Positions 30,301-38,270 of a stretch of DNA of 38,270 nucleotides are shown one piece after another. How positions within the stretch are numbered: position 1 is the first letter of the stretch; each line of letters opens with the position of its first letter. Source of the DNA: Nakamurella sp. (GTDB taxonomy: Bacteria; Actinomycetota; Actinomycetes; Mycobacteriales; Nakamurellaceae); contig JAFIHI010000156.1 of assembly GCA_017848755.1 (NCBI GenBank), positions 1 through 38,270 on the forward strand, read 5' to 3'. The position numbers and the translations under genes were made by a program. The notes below the pieces were generated by a model that saw only the letters and a list, made by a program, of their open reading frames with translations, ran no database searches and had not been told where the DNA came from.

Positions 30301-30687
30301 CAGGCTCGCGTCCCGGGCCGCCGCCACCGCGCGCGACTTGTTCCCGGCGAGCTCCAGCACCGCCGCCGACGGGCCGATGAAGGTGATGCCGGCGTCGGCG
30401 CATGCCTGGGCCAACTGCGGGTTCTCGGAGAGGAATCCGTACCCCGGGTAGATCGCATCGGCACCGGCCCGCCGGGCCGCGGCGACGATCTCATCGACGT
30501 CGAGGTAAGCGCGGACGGGGTGCCCGACCTGGCCGATCTGGTACGCCTCGTCCGCCTTCTGCCGATGCGTGGAATTGCGATCCTCGTAGGGGTAGACGGC
30601 GACCGAAGCGACGCCCAGCTCGTAAGCGGCGCGGAATGCCCGGATGGCGATCTCGCCTCGATTGGCGACCAGGATCTTGTCGAACAT
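27310..30687 (-). CDS. pyc: Pyruvate carboxylase
   Basis: Biotin enzyme that carboxylates pyruvate to oxaloacetate, replenishing the TCA cycle. From the ATG at 30687 it is 1125 residues, the length of the single-chain enzyme. Domains in order: biotin carboxylase (about 1-450; starts FDKILVANRGEIAIR, ATP-binding KAVAGGGGRGMR), carboxyltransferase (about 525-800; TTFRDAHQSLLATR), PYC-specific tetramerisation region, and C-terminal biotinyl domain with the lysine in EAMKMEAS. The chosen start gives the universally conserved N terminus; the open frame continues to 30810 without homology. It leads the pyc-rsmD-coaD run. Confidence 0.97.
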   Translation of the reverse strand: MFDKILVANRGEIAIRAFRAAYELGVASVAVYPYEDRNSTHRQKADEAYQIGQVGHPVRAYLDVDEIVAAARRAGADAIYPGYGFLSENPQLAQACADAGITFIGPSAAVLELAGNKSRAVAAARDASLPVLESTPPSDDVDELVAAAGAVGLPIFVKAVAGGGGRGMRRVDDAAERPDAIRTAMREAASAFGDATVFLERAVVDPRHIEVQILADATGATVHLYERDCSVQRRNQKVIEVAPAVNLDPTIRAAICEHAVAFARHIGYCGAGTVEFLLGGDNQVAFIEMNPRIQVEHTVTEETTDVDLVAAQIRIAAGATLAELGLTQDRIRSHGAALQCRITSEDPANGFRPDTGKIITYRSPGGAGVRLDGGTVHAGAEVSPHFDSLLVKLTCRGADWDQALRRARRALAEFRVRGIATNIPFLRAVLDDPDFAAGGVTTSFIAQHPDLLTARQSADRGTRLLTYLADVTVNKPNGSRPAILADPRDKVPPLPEGEAPAGSRQLLAELGPEGFARALREQAALAVTDTTFRDAHQSLLATRVRSRDLVAIAPAVARLTPQLLSVEAWGGATYDVALRFLAENPWERLEALSDALPNVCLQMLLRGRNMVGYTPYPIEVTRSFVTAATESGIGIFRIFDALNDVDQMRPAIDAVRDTGTAVAEVALCYTADLANPAERLYTVDYYLHLAERIVQAGAHILAVKDMAGLLRAPAAARLVTALRERFDLPVHLHTHDTAGGQLATYLAAINAGVDAVDAASAPMAGTTSQPPLSALIAATDHTGRETGLSLAAAQDLEPYWDAVRALYAPFESGLRSPTGRVYRHEIPGGQLSNLRQQAKALGLADKFAQIEATYAAADAMLGRLVKVTPSSKVVGDLALHLVGAGVDPAAFEADPGRFDVPDSVIGFLSGELGEPAGGWPEPFRTKALAGRVHQPPTGTLSDDDRAALAAEPRATLNRLLFPAPTRSFDEVRAEFGDIGVLPTADYLYGLQPGTEHVIDLDRGVQLIAGIEAIGEVDERGMRTVVTTLNGQLRPLQIRDRSVAIDIPVAERADPANPHHIAAPFSGAVTLTVVEGDRVEAGQVVATIEAMKMEASITAQSAGTVQRTAIASVQQVEGGDLLVVVG

Positions 30688-30821
30688 GGGCGGGCGGTAC
30701 CCCCGTTTCGCGTGCAGGATCCATCTGGACCGTTTCAGTGGCGCGGCGGGTATGACGGTATCGCGGCGGCGGGTGCGGCAGGAGGGCGGCATACGGCGCC
30801 CGGTCCGCAACCGCAGCGCCG

Positions 30822-33143
30822 TCAGCCCTTCTGCAGGTAGTCCTGGCCGTCGGCGTCGACGATGGCGTCGGCCATGGCGGCGAGCCCAGGATACGCGGCC
30901 ATGGTCGGATCGTCCCCGACCAGCTCGGTCGCATCGGTCCGCGCCACGCCGATCAGCTCGCGGTCACGCTGCAGCGACAGCAGCCTGAGCGAGCTCGCGC
31001 GGCCCGCCTGGCTGGCGCCGAGCACGTCGCCCTCGCGGCGCAGCGCCAGGTCCGCCTCGGCCAGCTCGAACCCGTCCGCCGTTGCGGCCACCGCGTCGAG
31101 CCTCGCGCGCCCGGGCCCGGCTCCCGGCACCTCTGTGACGAGCAGGCAGACCCCGGGGGCGCCGCCCCGGCCGACCCGGCCGCGGAGCTGGTGCAGTTGC
31201 GACATTCCGAAACGATCCGCGTCCATGATGATCATGACGGAGGCATTGGCGACATCGACGCCGACCTCGATCACGGTCGTCGATACCAGCACGTCGATCT
31301 CGCCGGAGGCGAAACCGCGCATGACGCCGTCCTTCTCGCCGAGCGCCATCCGCCCGTGCAGCACGGCGAGACGCAATCCGGCCAGCGGCCCGCCGCGCAA
31401 ATGCTCCGCCACGTCCAGCACCGCGAGCGGTGGGCGGCGGGTGCGCGGGCCCTCACCAGCGGCGCCATCGGCATCGCCGCCCCCGGGACTGCCCTCGCGA
31501 TCCCCGAAGAGATCGTCGTCCGGGTCACCCCCGGGATCGTCCTCGTGCGCCCCGTCGTCGGCGGCGTCGCCCGACCCCGGAACGTCGTCATCTCCGATCC
31601 TCGGGCACACGACATACGCCTGACGCCCCGCCGCGACCTCCTCGCGGACCCGCGCCCAGGCGCGCTCCAGCCAGGCGGGCTTGTCCGCCGCCGGCACCAC
31701 CGTCGTCGCGACGCCCGCGCGGCCCACCGGCAGTTCGGTGAGGGGGGACACGTCCAGATCGCCGTACACCGTCATGGCGACCGTCCGCGGGATGGGTGTC
31801 GCCGTCATCACCAGCAGGTGCGGCGGGTTCGCGCCGGAGTCCTTGGACCGCAACGCGTCTCGCTGTTCCACGCCGAACCGGTGCTGTTCGTCGATCACGG
31901 CGAGGCCGAGGTTGGGCAGCAGTACGTCCTCGGAGAGCAGGGCGTGCGTGCCGACCAGGATCATCGGCTGGCCGGAGGCGATGTCGGTCAGCAGCCGCCG
32001 CCTCTCCGCGGGCGCCGTCGATCCGGTGAGCAAGGCGACGGTGATGGCGTCGGGCGGCGCGCCGAGCTCGCCCCCGCCGCCGAGCGGGCCGAGCACCGAT
32101 CGCAGCGATCGCGCGTGCTGGATCGCCAGCACCTCGGTGGGCGCCAGCAGGGCCGCCTGCCGCCCGGCGTCGATCACCTGCAGCATGGCCCGCAGCGCGA
32201 CCACCGTCTTGCCCGAACCGACCTCGCCCTGCAGCAACCGATTCATCGGGTGGATCGTCGCGAGGTCTGCGGCAATCTCCTCGCCGACCGACCGTTGCCC
32301 CTCGGTGAGCGTGAACGGCAGCGCCGCGTCAAACGCCGCGAGATAACCTCCGTCGATCCGCGGGCACGGTTCGGTCGGAAACGCGCGAGCCAGCGCGCGC
32401 CGCCGCGCCAGCACTAGTTGCAGCGCAAGCGCTTCGTCGTACCGAAGGCGTTCCTGGGCCTGCTCGAGGAGTTTTCGCCCGCCCGGCCGGTGGGCGTTGC
32501 GCAGCGCGGTGTCGAGATCGGTGAGGCCGCGCGCGGCGAGCAGAGTGTCCGGCACCGGGTCGGCGATCGGCCCCAGCACGGCGAGCACCTGCTTCACCGT
32601 CCGCTGCAGCAGACCGGACGTCAACCCTGCCGTCTGCGGGTAGACGGGGATGATCCCACCGGCGAACGACTCGAGCACGTCCAGTGTGCCGTCGACGTCG
32701 CCGATGCTGCCGTCGGCGGTGGCGAGCTCCGGGCTCGACATCTGCAGCGTGCCGCGAAACTCCGACACCGTGCCGGAGACCAGCGCCTCCATCCCCCGCT
32801 GCAGCCGCGTCCCGAGCCACGGCTGGTTGAACAGTGCGCACTCGAGCCGCCGATTCCCGTCGGTGACCACGATCTTGGTCAGGTGGCGCGGCCGGCCGGT
32901 CCGGCCCGATCTGCCCAACGAACGCGTTTCGATCCTGTCGATGCGTGCCCACACCGTCGCCGCCTCGCCGACCCGCAGGGCAGCCAGATCGGTGAGCTTG
33001 CCGCGCTCGGTGTACCTGCGCGGATAGTGGCGCAACAGGTCGGCGACGGTCAGCAGTGACGCCTTCGCGAGGCGCGCCGCCGTCCGGCCGCCCACCACGT
33101 TCTTGAGCGGCGTCGTCATCGAGGGAGCGTCGCTGTGCGGCAC
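30822..33143 (-). CDS. recG: ATP-dependent DNA helicase RecG
   Basis: Branch-migration helicase that remodels stalled forks and Holliday junctions. I chose the GTG at 33143 because GGAGGAG lies 5 nt upstream, giving 773 residues; an ATG eight codons later lacks a ribosome binding site. The N-terminal wedge/OB domain is followed by helicase motifs: Walker A LLQGEVGSGKT, motif II IDEQHRFGVEQ, motif III MTATPIPRT, and the C-terminal QLHQLRGRVGRG with the RecG-specific block. Between motifs III and IV lies an Asp/Gly-rich insertion of about 50 residues (GDDDVPGSGDAADDGAHEDD and on), probably disordered. Confidence 0.95.
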   Translation of the reverse strand: MPHSDAPSMTTPLKNVVGGRTAARLAKASLLTVADLLRHYPRRYTERGKLTDLAALRVGEAATVWARIDRIETRSLGRSGRTGRPRHLTKIVVTDGNRRLECALFNQPWLGTRLQRGMEALVSGTVSEFRGTLQMSSPELATADGSIGDVDGTLDVLESFAGGIIPVYPQTAGLTSGLLQRTVKQVLAVLGPIADPVPDTLLAARGLTDLDTALRNAHRPGGRKLLEQAQERLRYDEALALQLVLARRRALARAFPTEPCPRIDGGYLAAFDAALPFTLTEGQRSVGEEIAADLATIHPMNRLLQGEVGSGKTVVALRAMLQVIDAGRQAALLAPTEVLAIQHARSLRSVLGPLGGGGELGAPPDAITVALLTGSTAPAERRRLLTDIASGQPMILVGTHALLSEDVLLPNLGLAVIDEQHRFGVEQRDALRSKDSGANPPHLLVMTATPIPRTVAMTVYGDLDVSPLTELPVGRAGVATTVVPAADKPAWLERAWARVREEVAAGRQAYVVCPRIGDDDVPGSGDAADDGAHEDDPGGDPDDDLFGDREGSPGGGDADGAAGEGPRTRRPPLAVLDVAEHLRGGPLAGLRLAVLHGRMALGEKDGVMRGFASGEIDVLVSTTVIEVGVDVANASVMIIMDADRFGMSQLHQLRGRVGRGGAPGVCLLVTEVPGAGPGRARLDAVAATADGFELAEADLALRREGDVLGASQAGRASSLRLLSLQRDRELIGVARTDATELVGDDPTMAAYPGLAAMADAIVDADGQDYLQKG

Positions 33144-33293
33144 GCTTCCTCCTCCCGCGTACGACCTGGGTCTATCGTGCCGCACGGGTCCGACAGACCT
33201 CGCCGGGTGCATCCCCCTACCGCCGTCTATGACGATGTTCGCACCGTGCACGGTGTCATGCCCCGTGCGCGCCGGCCGCGCGTTCGAGGCGTT

Positions 33294-33323
33294 TTGGCGC
33301 GAGGGATCCCGACCCGCTATGCT
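33294..33323 (+). promoter_or_regulatory. rpmB: Probable rpmB promoter
   Basis: TTGGCG (33294-33299) and TATGCT (33318-33323) are separated by 18 bp, a good vegetative promoter match. A start near 33330 would leave a leader of about 115 nt before the rpmB GTG. This 302-bp recG-rpmB gap holds no gene; the rest shows nothing clear. Confidence 0.55.
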
Positions 33324-33445
33324 GGTTCGGTTGCCCGGCTTGCGCTGGGCCGTTTCTGACTGCCTTCGACCGGCAGCGCACCAGTTTCGTTCACGCTCCG
33401 GGCGGGTCGGTGTCGGTCGCCGAACGATGTGAGAGGGTGCCACCA

Positions 33446-33637
33446 GTGGCTGCCGTGTGTGATGTGTGTGGCAAGGGTCCCGGCTTTGGCATGAGTGTGT
33501 CGCACTCGCATCGTCGGACGAACCGCCGCTGGAACCCGAACATCCAGGCCGTGCGCGCCCAGGTGGCGCCGGGCACCGTCCGCAAGATCAACGCCTGCAC
33601 GTCCTGCATCAAGGCCGGCAAGGTCAGCCGCGGCTGA
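33446..33637 (+). CDS. rpmB: Ribosomal protein L28
   Basis: Large-subunit ribosomal protein, 63 residues from the GTG at 33446, with GAGAGGG upstream. The N terminus [24 protein letters not shown] and the pair CTSC near the C terminus mark the zinc-binding (C+) form. It is transcribed away from recG and is followed by a strong stem-loop. rpmB and recG are neighbours in mycobacteria too. Confidence 0.96.
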   Translation: MAAVCDVCGKGPGFGMSVSHSHRRTNRRWNPNIQAVRAQVAPGTVRKINACTSCIKAGKVSRG

Positions 33638-33704
33638 TCGCTGCACGGTGCAGCCGCCGACCACGCGGCTACGCAGGTGATGCACCGATAACCCCGATAT
33701 CGAC

Positions 33705-33744
33705 AGCGGCGGTGCACATCCCGGGTGGGATGTGCACCGCCGCT
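33705..33744. terminator. Bidirectional terminator between rpmB and ilvE
   Basis: A perfect 18-bp stem, AGCGGCGGTGCACATCCC paired with its complement at 33727-33744, closes a 4-nt loop (GGGT). It lies 68 nt after rpmB and 54 nt after the end of the convergent ilvE. No T tract follows, as is usual for actinobacterial terminators. Confidence 0.85.
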
Positions 33745-33797
33745 TCGCGTCTGCGTCACCGATCGATGCGGCTGGGCCAGCAGTGCCAGCAGCGCGC

Positions 33798-34898
33798 CTA
33801 CGCCCCCGGGACCAGCGTGTGCCTCCAGCCGTGCAGGTCCGGCGCCGTGCCCTGCTGGATCGCGACCAGAGCCTCGCGGAGCTTGAGCGTCACCGGACCG
33901 GGCCGCCCCCCACCGATGGTGAACTCGCCGTCGGCCGAACGGACGGCGGCGACCGGCGTCACCACTGCGGCCGTGCCGCACCCGAACACCTCCGTCATCT
34001 CGCCCGCGTCGACGGCCTTGCCCCACTCGTCGGTAGAGATCCGTCGCTCGGTGGCCGCGTAGCCGAGATCACGCGCGAGTGTGATCAACGAATCGCGGGT
34101 GATACCGGGCAGCAGCGAGCCATTGAGTGCGGGCGTCACGATCTCCACGGTTCCGGCGTCCTCGGTCCCGTAGACGAAGCACAGGTTGTTCGTGCCCATC
34201 TCCTCGACCCAGCGCCGCTCCACCGCGTCGAGCCAGACCACCTGGTCGCAGCCGCGCTGCGCCGCCTCCGCCTGGGCGAGCAAGGAGGCCGCGTAGTTCC
34301 CGCCCGTCTTCGCCTCGCCGGTCCCGCCGGGGGCAGCCCGCACGTATTCGGCGGACAGCCAGACCGTGACCCCGGTCGCGCCGTGCGAGAAGTAGATCCC
34401 GGCCGGCGACGCGATCAGGCAGTAGGTGACCTTCTTCGCCGGATGCACGCCGAGGGCGACCTCTGACGCGAACATGAAGGGGCGCAGGTACAACGATGTG
34501 TCCGGGGCCGTCGGCACCCAGGCGCGGTCGGCGGCGACCAGTTCGGTCAGCGAATCGATGAACAGCTGCTCGGGCAATTCCGGCAACGCGATGCGGTGCG
34601 CGGACCGGGCGAACCGCGCGGCATTGGCCTCCGGCCGGAACGCCGCCACCGACCCGTCGGGCTGCTGGTAGGCCTTGAGACCCTCAAAGATCTCCTGGCC
34701 GTAGTGGAACAGCATGGTCGCCGGGTCCAGTGTGAACGGGGCGTAGGGAACGACGCGCTCGTCGTGCCAACCGCGGTCCGCGTCCCAGTCGATCAGCACC
34801 ATGTGGTCGGTGAAGTACTTGCCGAATCCCGGCGCTGCCAGGATCTCGGCGAGCCGATCGGCCGACGTGGGATGGGTGGTGAGCGTCCGGGAAAACAT
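33798..34898 (-). CDS. ilvE: Branched-chain amino acid aminotransferase
   Basis: PLP enzyme for the last step of leucine, isoleucine and valine synthesis. 366 residues from the ATG at 34898, preceded by GAGGAG. Motifs: [11 protein letters not shown], the arginine of [11 protein letters not shown], the PLP lysine in [32 protein letters not shown] and [12 protein letters not shown]. It is close to Rv2210c. It lies downstream of gcvT on the same strand, the mycobacterial order, but a long hairpin in the 236-bp gap probably separates the transcripts. Confidence 0.95.
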   Translation of the reverse strand: MFSRTLTTHPTSADRLAEILAAPGFGKYFTDHMVLIDWDADRGWHDERVVPYAPFTLDPATMLFHYGQEIFEGLKAYQQPDGSVAAFRPEANAARFARSAHRIALPELPEQLFIDSLTELVAADRAWVPTAPDTSLYLRPFMFASEVALGVHPAKKVTYCLIASPAGIYFSHGATGVTVWLSAEYVRAAPGGTGEAKTGGNYAASLLAQAEAAQRGCDQVVWLDAVERRWVEEMGTNNLCFVYGTEDAGTVEIVTPALNGSLLPGITRDSLITLARDLGYAATERRISTDEWGKAVDAGEMTEVFGCGTAAVVTPVAAVRSADGEFTIGGGRPGPVTLKLREALVAIQQGTAPDLHGWRHTLVPGA

Positions 34899-35040
34899 CG
34901 GTGGCGTGCTCCTCGATCTGGCGCGCTGCGCGTCGGTGCGGCCGCCGTGAAGCGGTCGCCCCAATACTAGGATGCCCGACTATCGCATCTCCTGTCAGAC
35001 CCCGCCGCATCCCCTGCCGCACCCCGCGCCGCGCCCCCCA

Positions 35041-35110
35041 CCTCGCCGGGCGGTGCGAAATGCACAGGCTTGTGCCCGGAATGTCCGCAATTTCGCACCG
35101 CTCGGCGAGG
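35041..35110. terminator. Long imperfect hairpin downstream of gcvT
   Basis: Arms 35041-35061 (from CCTCGCCGGGCGGTGCGAAA) and 35090-35110 pair over 21 bp with one mismatch, which becomes G-U in one orientation. The 28-nt loop contains a smaller stem, GCACA with TGTGC. It lies 24 nt beyond the gcvT stop, where a terminator is expected, but it is longer than needed and may be a dispersed palindromic repeat. Confidence 0.6.
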
Positions 35111-35134
35111 ATGTTCACCGCCCGGCGCGGGCGC

Positions 35135-36322
35135 TCACCGCACATGCGAGGGCACGAAGGGCGGCTTGACCACCCGCACCCGAAGAGCCCGCCCGCGCAC
35201 GTCGACGGTCAGGTCGTCATCGACGTCCACGCCGGCCTCGGAATCGATCAGCGCCAGCGCGATGGCGTGGCCCAGCGTCGGCGAGAACGTGCCCGAGGTC
35301 GTGTGCCCGATCACCGCACCAGCGGCCGATTTCACGTCCTGGTGCGGCCGCAGCACGCCCCTATCCACCGCCGAGAGCCCCCACAGCGTGCGCGCCGGGC
35401 CGGCCGCCTTCTCGGCGAGCAGTGCCTCCCGCCCGAAGAACGCATCCTTCTTCCAGCCGACCGCCCAACTCACCCGGGCCTGCAGTGGTGTGATGTCCGG
35501 CGACAGGTCCTGACCGTGCAGCGGGTAGCCCATCTCGGTACGCAGCGTGTCCCGCGCACCCAGGCCGGCCGGCAGCCCACCGCGGGAGCCGGCGGCCGCC
35601 AGCAGCGCATCCCACAGCGGGCGGGAACCGTCCCAGGAAGGCAGCAGCTCGTACCCGTGCTCCCCCGTGTACCCGGTCCGGCACACCCGCACCGGCGCGC
35701 CGGCGAACTCGGCGTCGCGCCAGGACATGTAGTCAAGCTCCGTCGGCAGGCCCACCTCGGCCAGCACCTCCGCGGAGAGTGGTCCCTGCACCGCCAGCAC
35801 GCCGAACTCGCGATGCCGGTTCACGACGGAGATCCCGTCGGGCGCCGCTGCCTGCAGCGCCGCCACCACGGCCGCCGTGTTCGCCGCATTCGGCACCAGC
35901 AGAACGTCGTCATCCCCGACGAGATAGACGATGAGATCGTCGACCACGCCGCCAGACTCGTTGCAGCACAATGTGTATTGCGCCTGGCCCGGTCCGATCC
36001 TGCCCAGATCGGCGGACAGGCAGCGGTTGACGAACGCGGCCGCGCCGGTCCCGGTGACGGACGCCTTGCCCAGGTGCGACACGTCGAAGATGCCGGCCGA
36101 GGTGCGCACCGCCGTATGCTCCGCGACCACCCCGCCGCCGGCGTAGGAGATCGGCATATCCCATCCACCGAACGCGCCCATCGTGGCCCCCAACGCCACG
36201 TGCGCGTCGTGTAACGGTGAGCGCAGCAGCTGCGGCTGCGATCCTTCCGGGGATGACGAGGATGACGATGTGTCGTTGCCGGGGTCGTTCGGGCCGGCCC
36301 CGCCGCCGTGCGATTCGCGCAT
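35135..36322 (-). CDS. gcvT: Aminomethyltransferase (glycine cleavage T protein)
   Basis: Tetrahydrofolate-dependent T protein of the glycine cleavage system, which releases ammonia and makes methylene-THF. 395 residues from the ATG at 36322. After a Gly/Ser-rich N terminus (about 30 residues with six serines in a row) the fold begins with [39 protein letters not shown] (folate-binding Asp), [11 protein letters not shown] and the C-terminal domain ending RVVKPPFV follow. The partners gcvH and gcvP are not here. Order gcvT-ilvE with the aminopeptidase gene divergent matches the Rv2210c-Rv2213 area. Confidence 0.94.
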   Translation of the reverse strand: MRESHGGGAGPNDPGNDTSSSSSSPEGSQPQLLRSPLHDAHVALGATMGAFGGWDMPISYAGGGVVAEHTAVRTSAGIFDVSHLGKASVTGTGAAAFVNRCLSADLGRIGPGQAQYTLCCNESGGVVDDLIVYLVGDDDVLLVPNAANTAAVVAALQAAAPDGISVVNRHREFGVLAVQGPLSAEVLAEVGLPTELDYMSWRDAEFAGAPVRVCRTGYTGEHGYELLPSWDGSRPLWDALLAAAGSRGGLPAGLGARDTLRTEMGYPLHGQDLSPDITPLQARVSWAVGWKKDAFFGREALLAEKAAGPARTLWGLSAVDRGVLRPHQDVKSAAGAVIGHTTSGTFSPTLGHAIALALIDSEAGVDVDDDLTVDVRGRALRVRVVKPPFVPSHVR

Positions 36323-36423
36323 GGTGCCACCGTAGTCGGTCGCCGCCCGGCGCCGTGGCACGCCTCCGACCGGTTACGGTGCTTCGCAGACACCTACCGC
36401 CGTCCACCCCAGGGAGCCCGCCG

Positions 36424-37884
36424 ATGCCCTCGATCACGCTGACCACCGCCGCCCCGGACCGCGTCCGCGCCGACGCGCTCGTCATCGGCGTCTATGCGCC
36501 GAAAACGGACGGCGGCGAGGTGATGGTGGACGGCCACGCGGCCGACCTTGCGCCGCTGGCGCGCCTCGCGACCGCGGCCGGTGCACGCGGACGATCGACG
36601 GAGATGACGATGTTTGCGGCGCCGGAGGATTTCGCTGCCGGAAGGATCATCGCTGTCGGGCTCGGCAAACGCTCGGAGCTGACGGCGGAGCGGATTCGCC
36701 GCGCCGCCGGCGTCGCTTCCCGGGCGGCTGCGGGATGCGGGCGCATCGTCTCGACCCTCGGAACGCTCGACCTGGCCGCCGCCACCGAGGGGCACCTGCT
36801 TGGCGCCTACCGGTTCACCGGCTACAAGGCGCCGGCCGAACCGGCGGTGGACTCGGTGGCGCTCGTCACGGCGCGGGCCGACCGCGCCTCCCGGGACGCG
36901 GTACGGCGTGCCACGGTCGCGGCGGAGGCGGTGGCCCTGGCGCGCGATCTGGTGAACACCGCACCGAACGACCTGCCGCCGGCGGTGTTCGCCGAACGGG
37001 CGGCCGAGGCCGGCCGGGCCGCGGGGCTCACCGTGCAGGTGCTCACCGAGAAGGCGCTCGAACGGGGTGGGTACGGCGGCATCCTGGCCGTGGGCTCCGG
37101 CTCGACACGGCCGCCGCGGCTGGTGCGCCTGGCCTACCGGCCGGCACGGCCGAAGGCGAGCGTGGCGCTGGTCGGCAAGGGGATCACCTTCGACTCCGGC
37201 GGGATCTCGATCAAACCGGCCGCGGGCATGGACCACATGACGAGCGACATGGCCGGGGCCGCCGCGGTGGTGGCCACCGTGATCGCCGCGTCCGCGCTGA
37301 AGCTACCGATCACCGTGACGGCGACCGTGCCGATGGCGGAGAACCTGCCGTCCGGGTCCTCGTACCGGCCCGGCGATGTGTTGACGCACCGCGGCGGGCA
37401 GACAGTGCACGTGCTCAACACCGATGCGGAAGGGCGGCTGATCCTGGCCGATGCGATCGTGCGCGCCGGCGAGGACAAGCCCGACTTCCTGCTGACGGTC
37501 GCGACGCTCACCGGCGCGCAGATCGTGGCCCTCGGCAACCGGACGATGGGCGTGCTGGGCACGGCAGAGCTGCGGGACCAGGTCGCGGAACTGGCCCGCG
37601 AGGTCGGCGAGGGCGGCTGGGCCATGCCGCTGCCGGAGGAGCTACGGGAGGGCCTGGACTCACCACTGGCGGATATCGCGAACGTGGCGAGCGACCGGGC
37701 CGGCGGCATGCTGGTCGCCGGCCACTACCTGGCGCATTTCCTCCCGGACGGCCTGGCCTGGGCGCACCTCGATGTGGCGGGCCCCGCGTTCAATACGGGC
37801 AAGGCCTACGGATACACGCCGGAGGGCGGCACCGGCGTGCCGGTGCGGACCCTGCTCGCCGTGCTGGCCGACCTCGCCAGCTGA
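36424..37884 (+). CDS. pepA: Leucyl aminopeptidase (M17)
   Basis: Cytosolic dinuclear-metal aminopeptidase that removes N-terminal residues from peptides; a hexamer in known relatives. 486 residues from the ATG at 36424, with AGGGAG upstream. All metal and catalytic residues appear: VGKGITFDSGG (Lys, Asp), SIKP (catalytic Lys), TSDMAGAAA (Asp) and the signature NTDAEGRLILADA (Asp, Glu, catalytic Arg). The M. tuberculosis counterpart, Rv2213, is called pepB. It is divergent from gcvT; the 101-bp gap holds both start regions. Confidence 0.95.
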   Translation: MPSITLTTAAPDRVRADALVIGVYAPKTDGGEVMVDGHAADLAPLARLATAAGARGRSTEMTMFAAPEDFAAGRIIAVGLGKRSELTAERIRRAAGVASRAAAGCGRIVSTLGTLDLAAATEGHLLGAYRFTGYKAPAEPAVDSVALVTARADRASRDAVRRATVAAEAVALARDLVNTAPNDLPPAVFAERAAEAGRAAGLTVQVLTEKALERGGYGGILAVGSGSTRPPRLVRLAYRPARPKASVALVGKGITFDSGGISIKPAAGMDHMTSDMAGAAAVVATVIAASALKLPITVTATVPMAENLPSGSSYRPGDVLTHRGGQTVHVLNTDAEGRLILADAIVRAGEDKPDFLLTVATLTGAQIVALGNRTMGVLGTAELRDQVAELAREVGEGGWAMPLPEELREGLDSPLADIANVASDRAGGMLVAGHYLAHFLPDGLAWAHLDVAGPAFNTGKAYGYTPEGGTGVPVRTLLAVLADLAS

Positions 37885-37938
37885 TCCACGCGACCATCCG
37901 CGCGGGTTTCGACGTGCCCGTACGCCGCCCAGCGCCGC

Positions 37939-38270
37939 TCAGTCCTCGGATTCCTCGAGTTCGGCGCCGGCGGCGCGCTTGCGCAGCACGGATTGTCGGC
38001 GCGAGTAGTCGCGCATGCGTTGCGGGTAGCCGACCACGGCCGCCTCGTAGATGGGCAGCGTGTGCGCCCTGGCGAACGCCGCGGCGGCGGCGGGATTCGC
38101 CACCCGGCGTCTGGTGAATTCGCCGTCGTGCGCCACCAGCAGCATCGTCGTGCCGGTGACGGCGGTCCGTGGCTCGACGAAGATCTCGACCCCGCGGTGC
38201 GCGAGCACCCACTCCTCCAGTGCCCGCTCCGCCTCGGCCCGCTCGGCGCGGTCGCCACGGCCGGGCGCTA
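37939..38270 (-). CDS. Conserved protein of unknown function (5' end beyond window)
   Basis: The frame is open from the window edge to the stop at 37939, at least 109 residues, so the start lies outside. I do not recognise the family. Visible are an Ala/Glu/Arg-rich helix at the edge, then EEWVLAHRGVEIFVEPRT, MLLVAHDGEF, and a basic motif VVGYPQRMRDYSRRQ before an acidic tail ELEESED. No membrane segment or metal motif is seen. It converges on pepA, with 54 bp between the stops. A GTG at 38208 could serve as an internal start, but the coding pattern continues past it. Confidence 0.6.
   Translation of the reverse strand, partial: APGRGDRAERAEAERALEEWVLAHRGVEIFVEPRTAVTGTTMLLVAHDGEFTRRRVANPAAAAAFARAHTLPIYEAAVVGYPQRMRDYSRRQSVLRKRAAGAELEESED

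Overview
The window is high-GC DNA from an actinobacterium, most likely of the order Mycobacteriales. The grounds are a SepIVA-type DivIVA-like protein, an adenylylatable type I glutamine synthetase very close to mycobacterial GlnA1, a PtpA-type phosphatase next to a SURF1 protein, and the runs pyc-rsmD-coaD, DUF177-rpmF-rnc-fpg and zinc-ribbon/Nif3-like, all as in mycobacteria. These blocks are joined in an order unlike M. tuberculosis, so I do not name a genus. Most content is housekeeping, with a few accessory insertions.

Layout. 1-911: no supportable gene. 912-1730 (-): SDR oxidoreductase that lacks its N-terminal nucleotide-binding motif, probably decayed. 2018-9618 (+): glnA-gltB-gltD, a compact ammonia-assimilation operon. 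9639-10321 (+): leaderless Phd-VapC toxin-antitoxin pair with a palindrome over the promoter and start codon. 10501-12306 (+): membrane-anchored molybdopterin oxidoreductase with an internal Tat-like motif. 12357-14940 (-): PPOX-class flavoprotein, zinc-ribbon coiled-coil protein, Nif3-like protein. 15000-16586 (+): ptpA-like phosphatase and SURF1. 16649-16930 (-): acylphosphatase. 17035-18944 (+): two-gene ABC exporter behind an array of TGACGTCA palindromes. 19119-19451 (-): small membrane protein. 19832-22388 (-): DUF177, rpmF, rnc, fpg. 22506-25079 (-): large secreted carbohydrate-binding/beta-propeller protein behind a tandemly duplicated promoter containing DasR-like boxes. 25427-26125 (-): sepIVA. 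26265-30687 (-): pyc-rsmD-coaD. 30822-33143 (-): recG. 33446-33637 (+): rpmB. 33798-36322 (-): gcvT and ilvE. 36424-37884 (+): leucyl aminopeptidase. 37939-38270 (-): partial unknown gene.

How the genes work together. GlnA and GltBD form the GS-GOGAT cycle from one transcript. Pyruvate carboxylase feeds oxaloacetate to the TCA cycle, IlvE and GcvT handle branched-chain amino acid and glycine metabolism, and Fpg, RecG, RNase III, RsmD, L28 and L32 serve DNA repair and ribosome assembly.

The observations I value most are: (1) RNase III carries Gly where the catalytic Asp of its signature motif should be; (2) three perfect and one near-perfect TGACGTCA boxes, spaced close to whole helical turns, lie upstream of the ABC exporter; (3) a gap-free 197-bp-offset duplication upstream of the secreted propeller gene repeats its promoter, a DasR-like operator and the start of the reading frame, and looks like the scar of a lost paralogue; (4) the VapBC pair is leaderless, with an operator overlapping its start codon.
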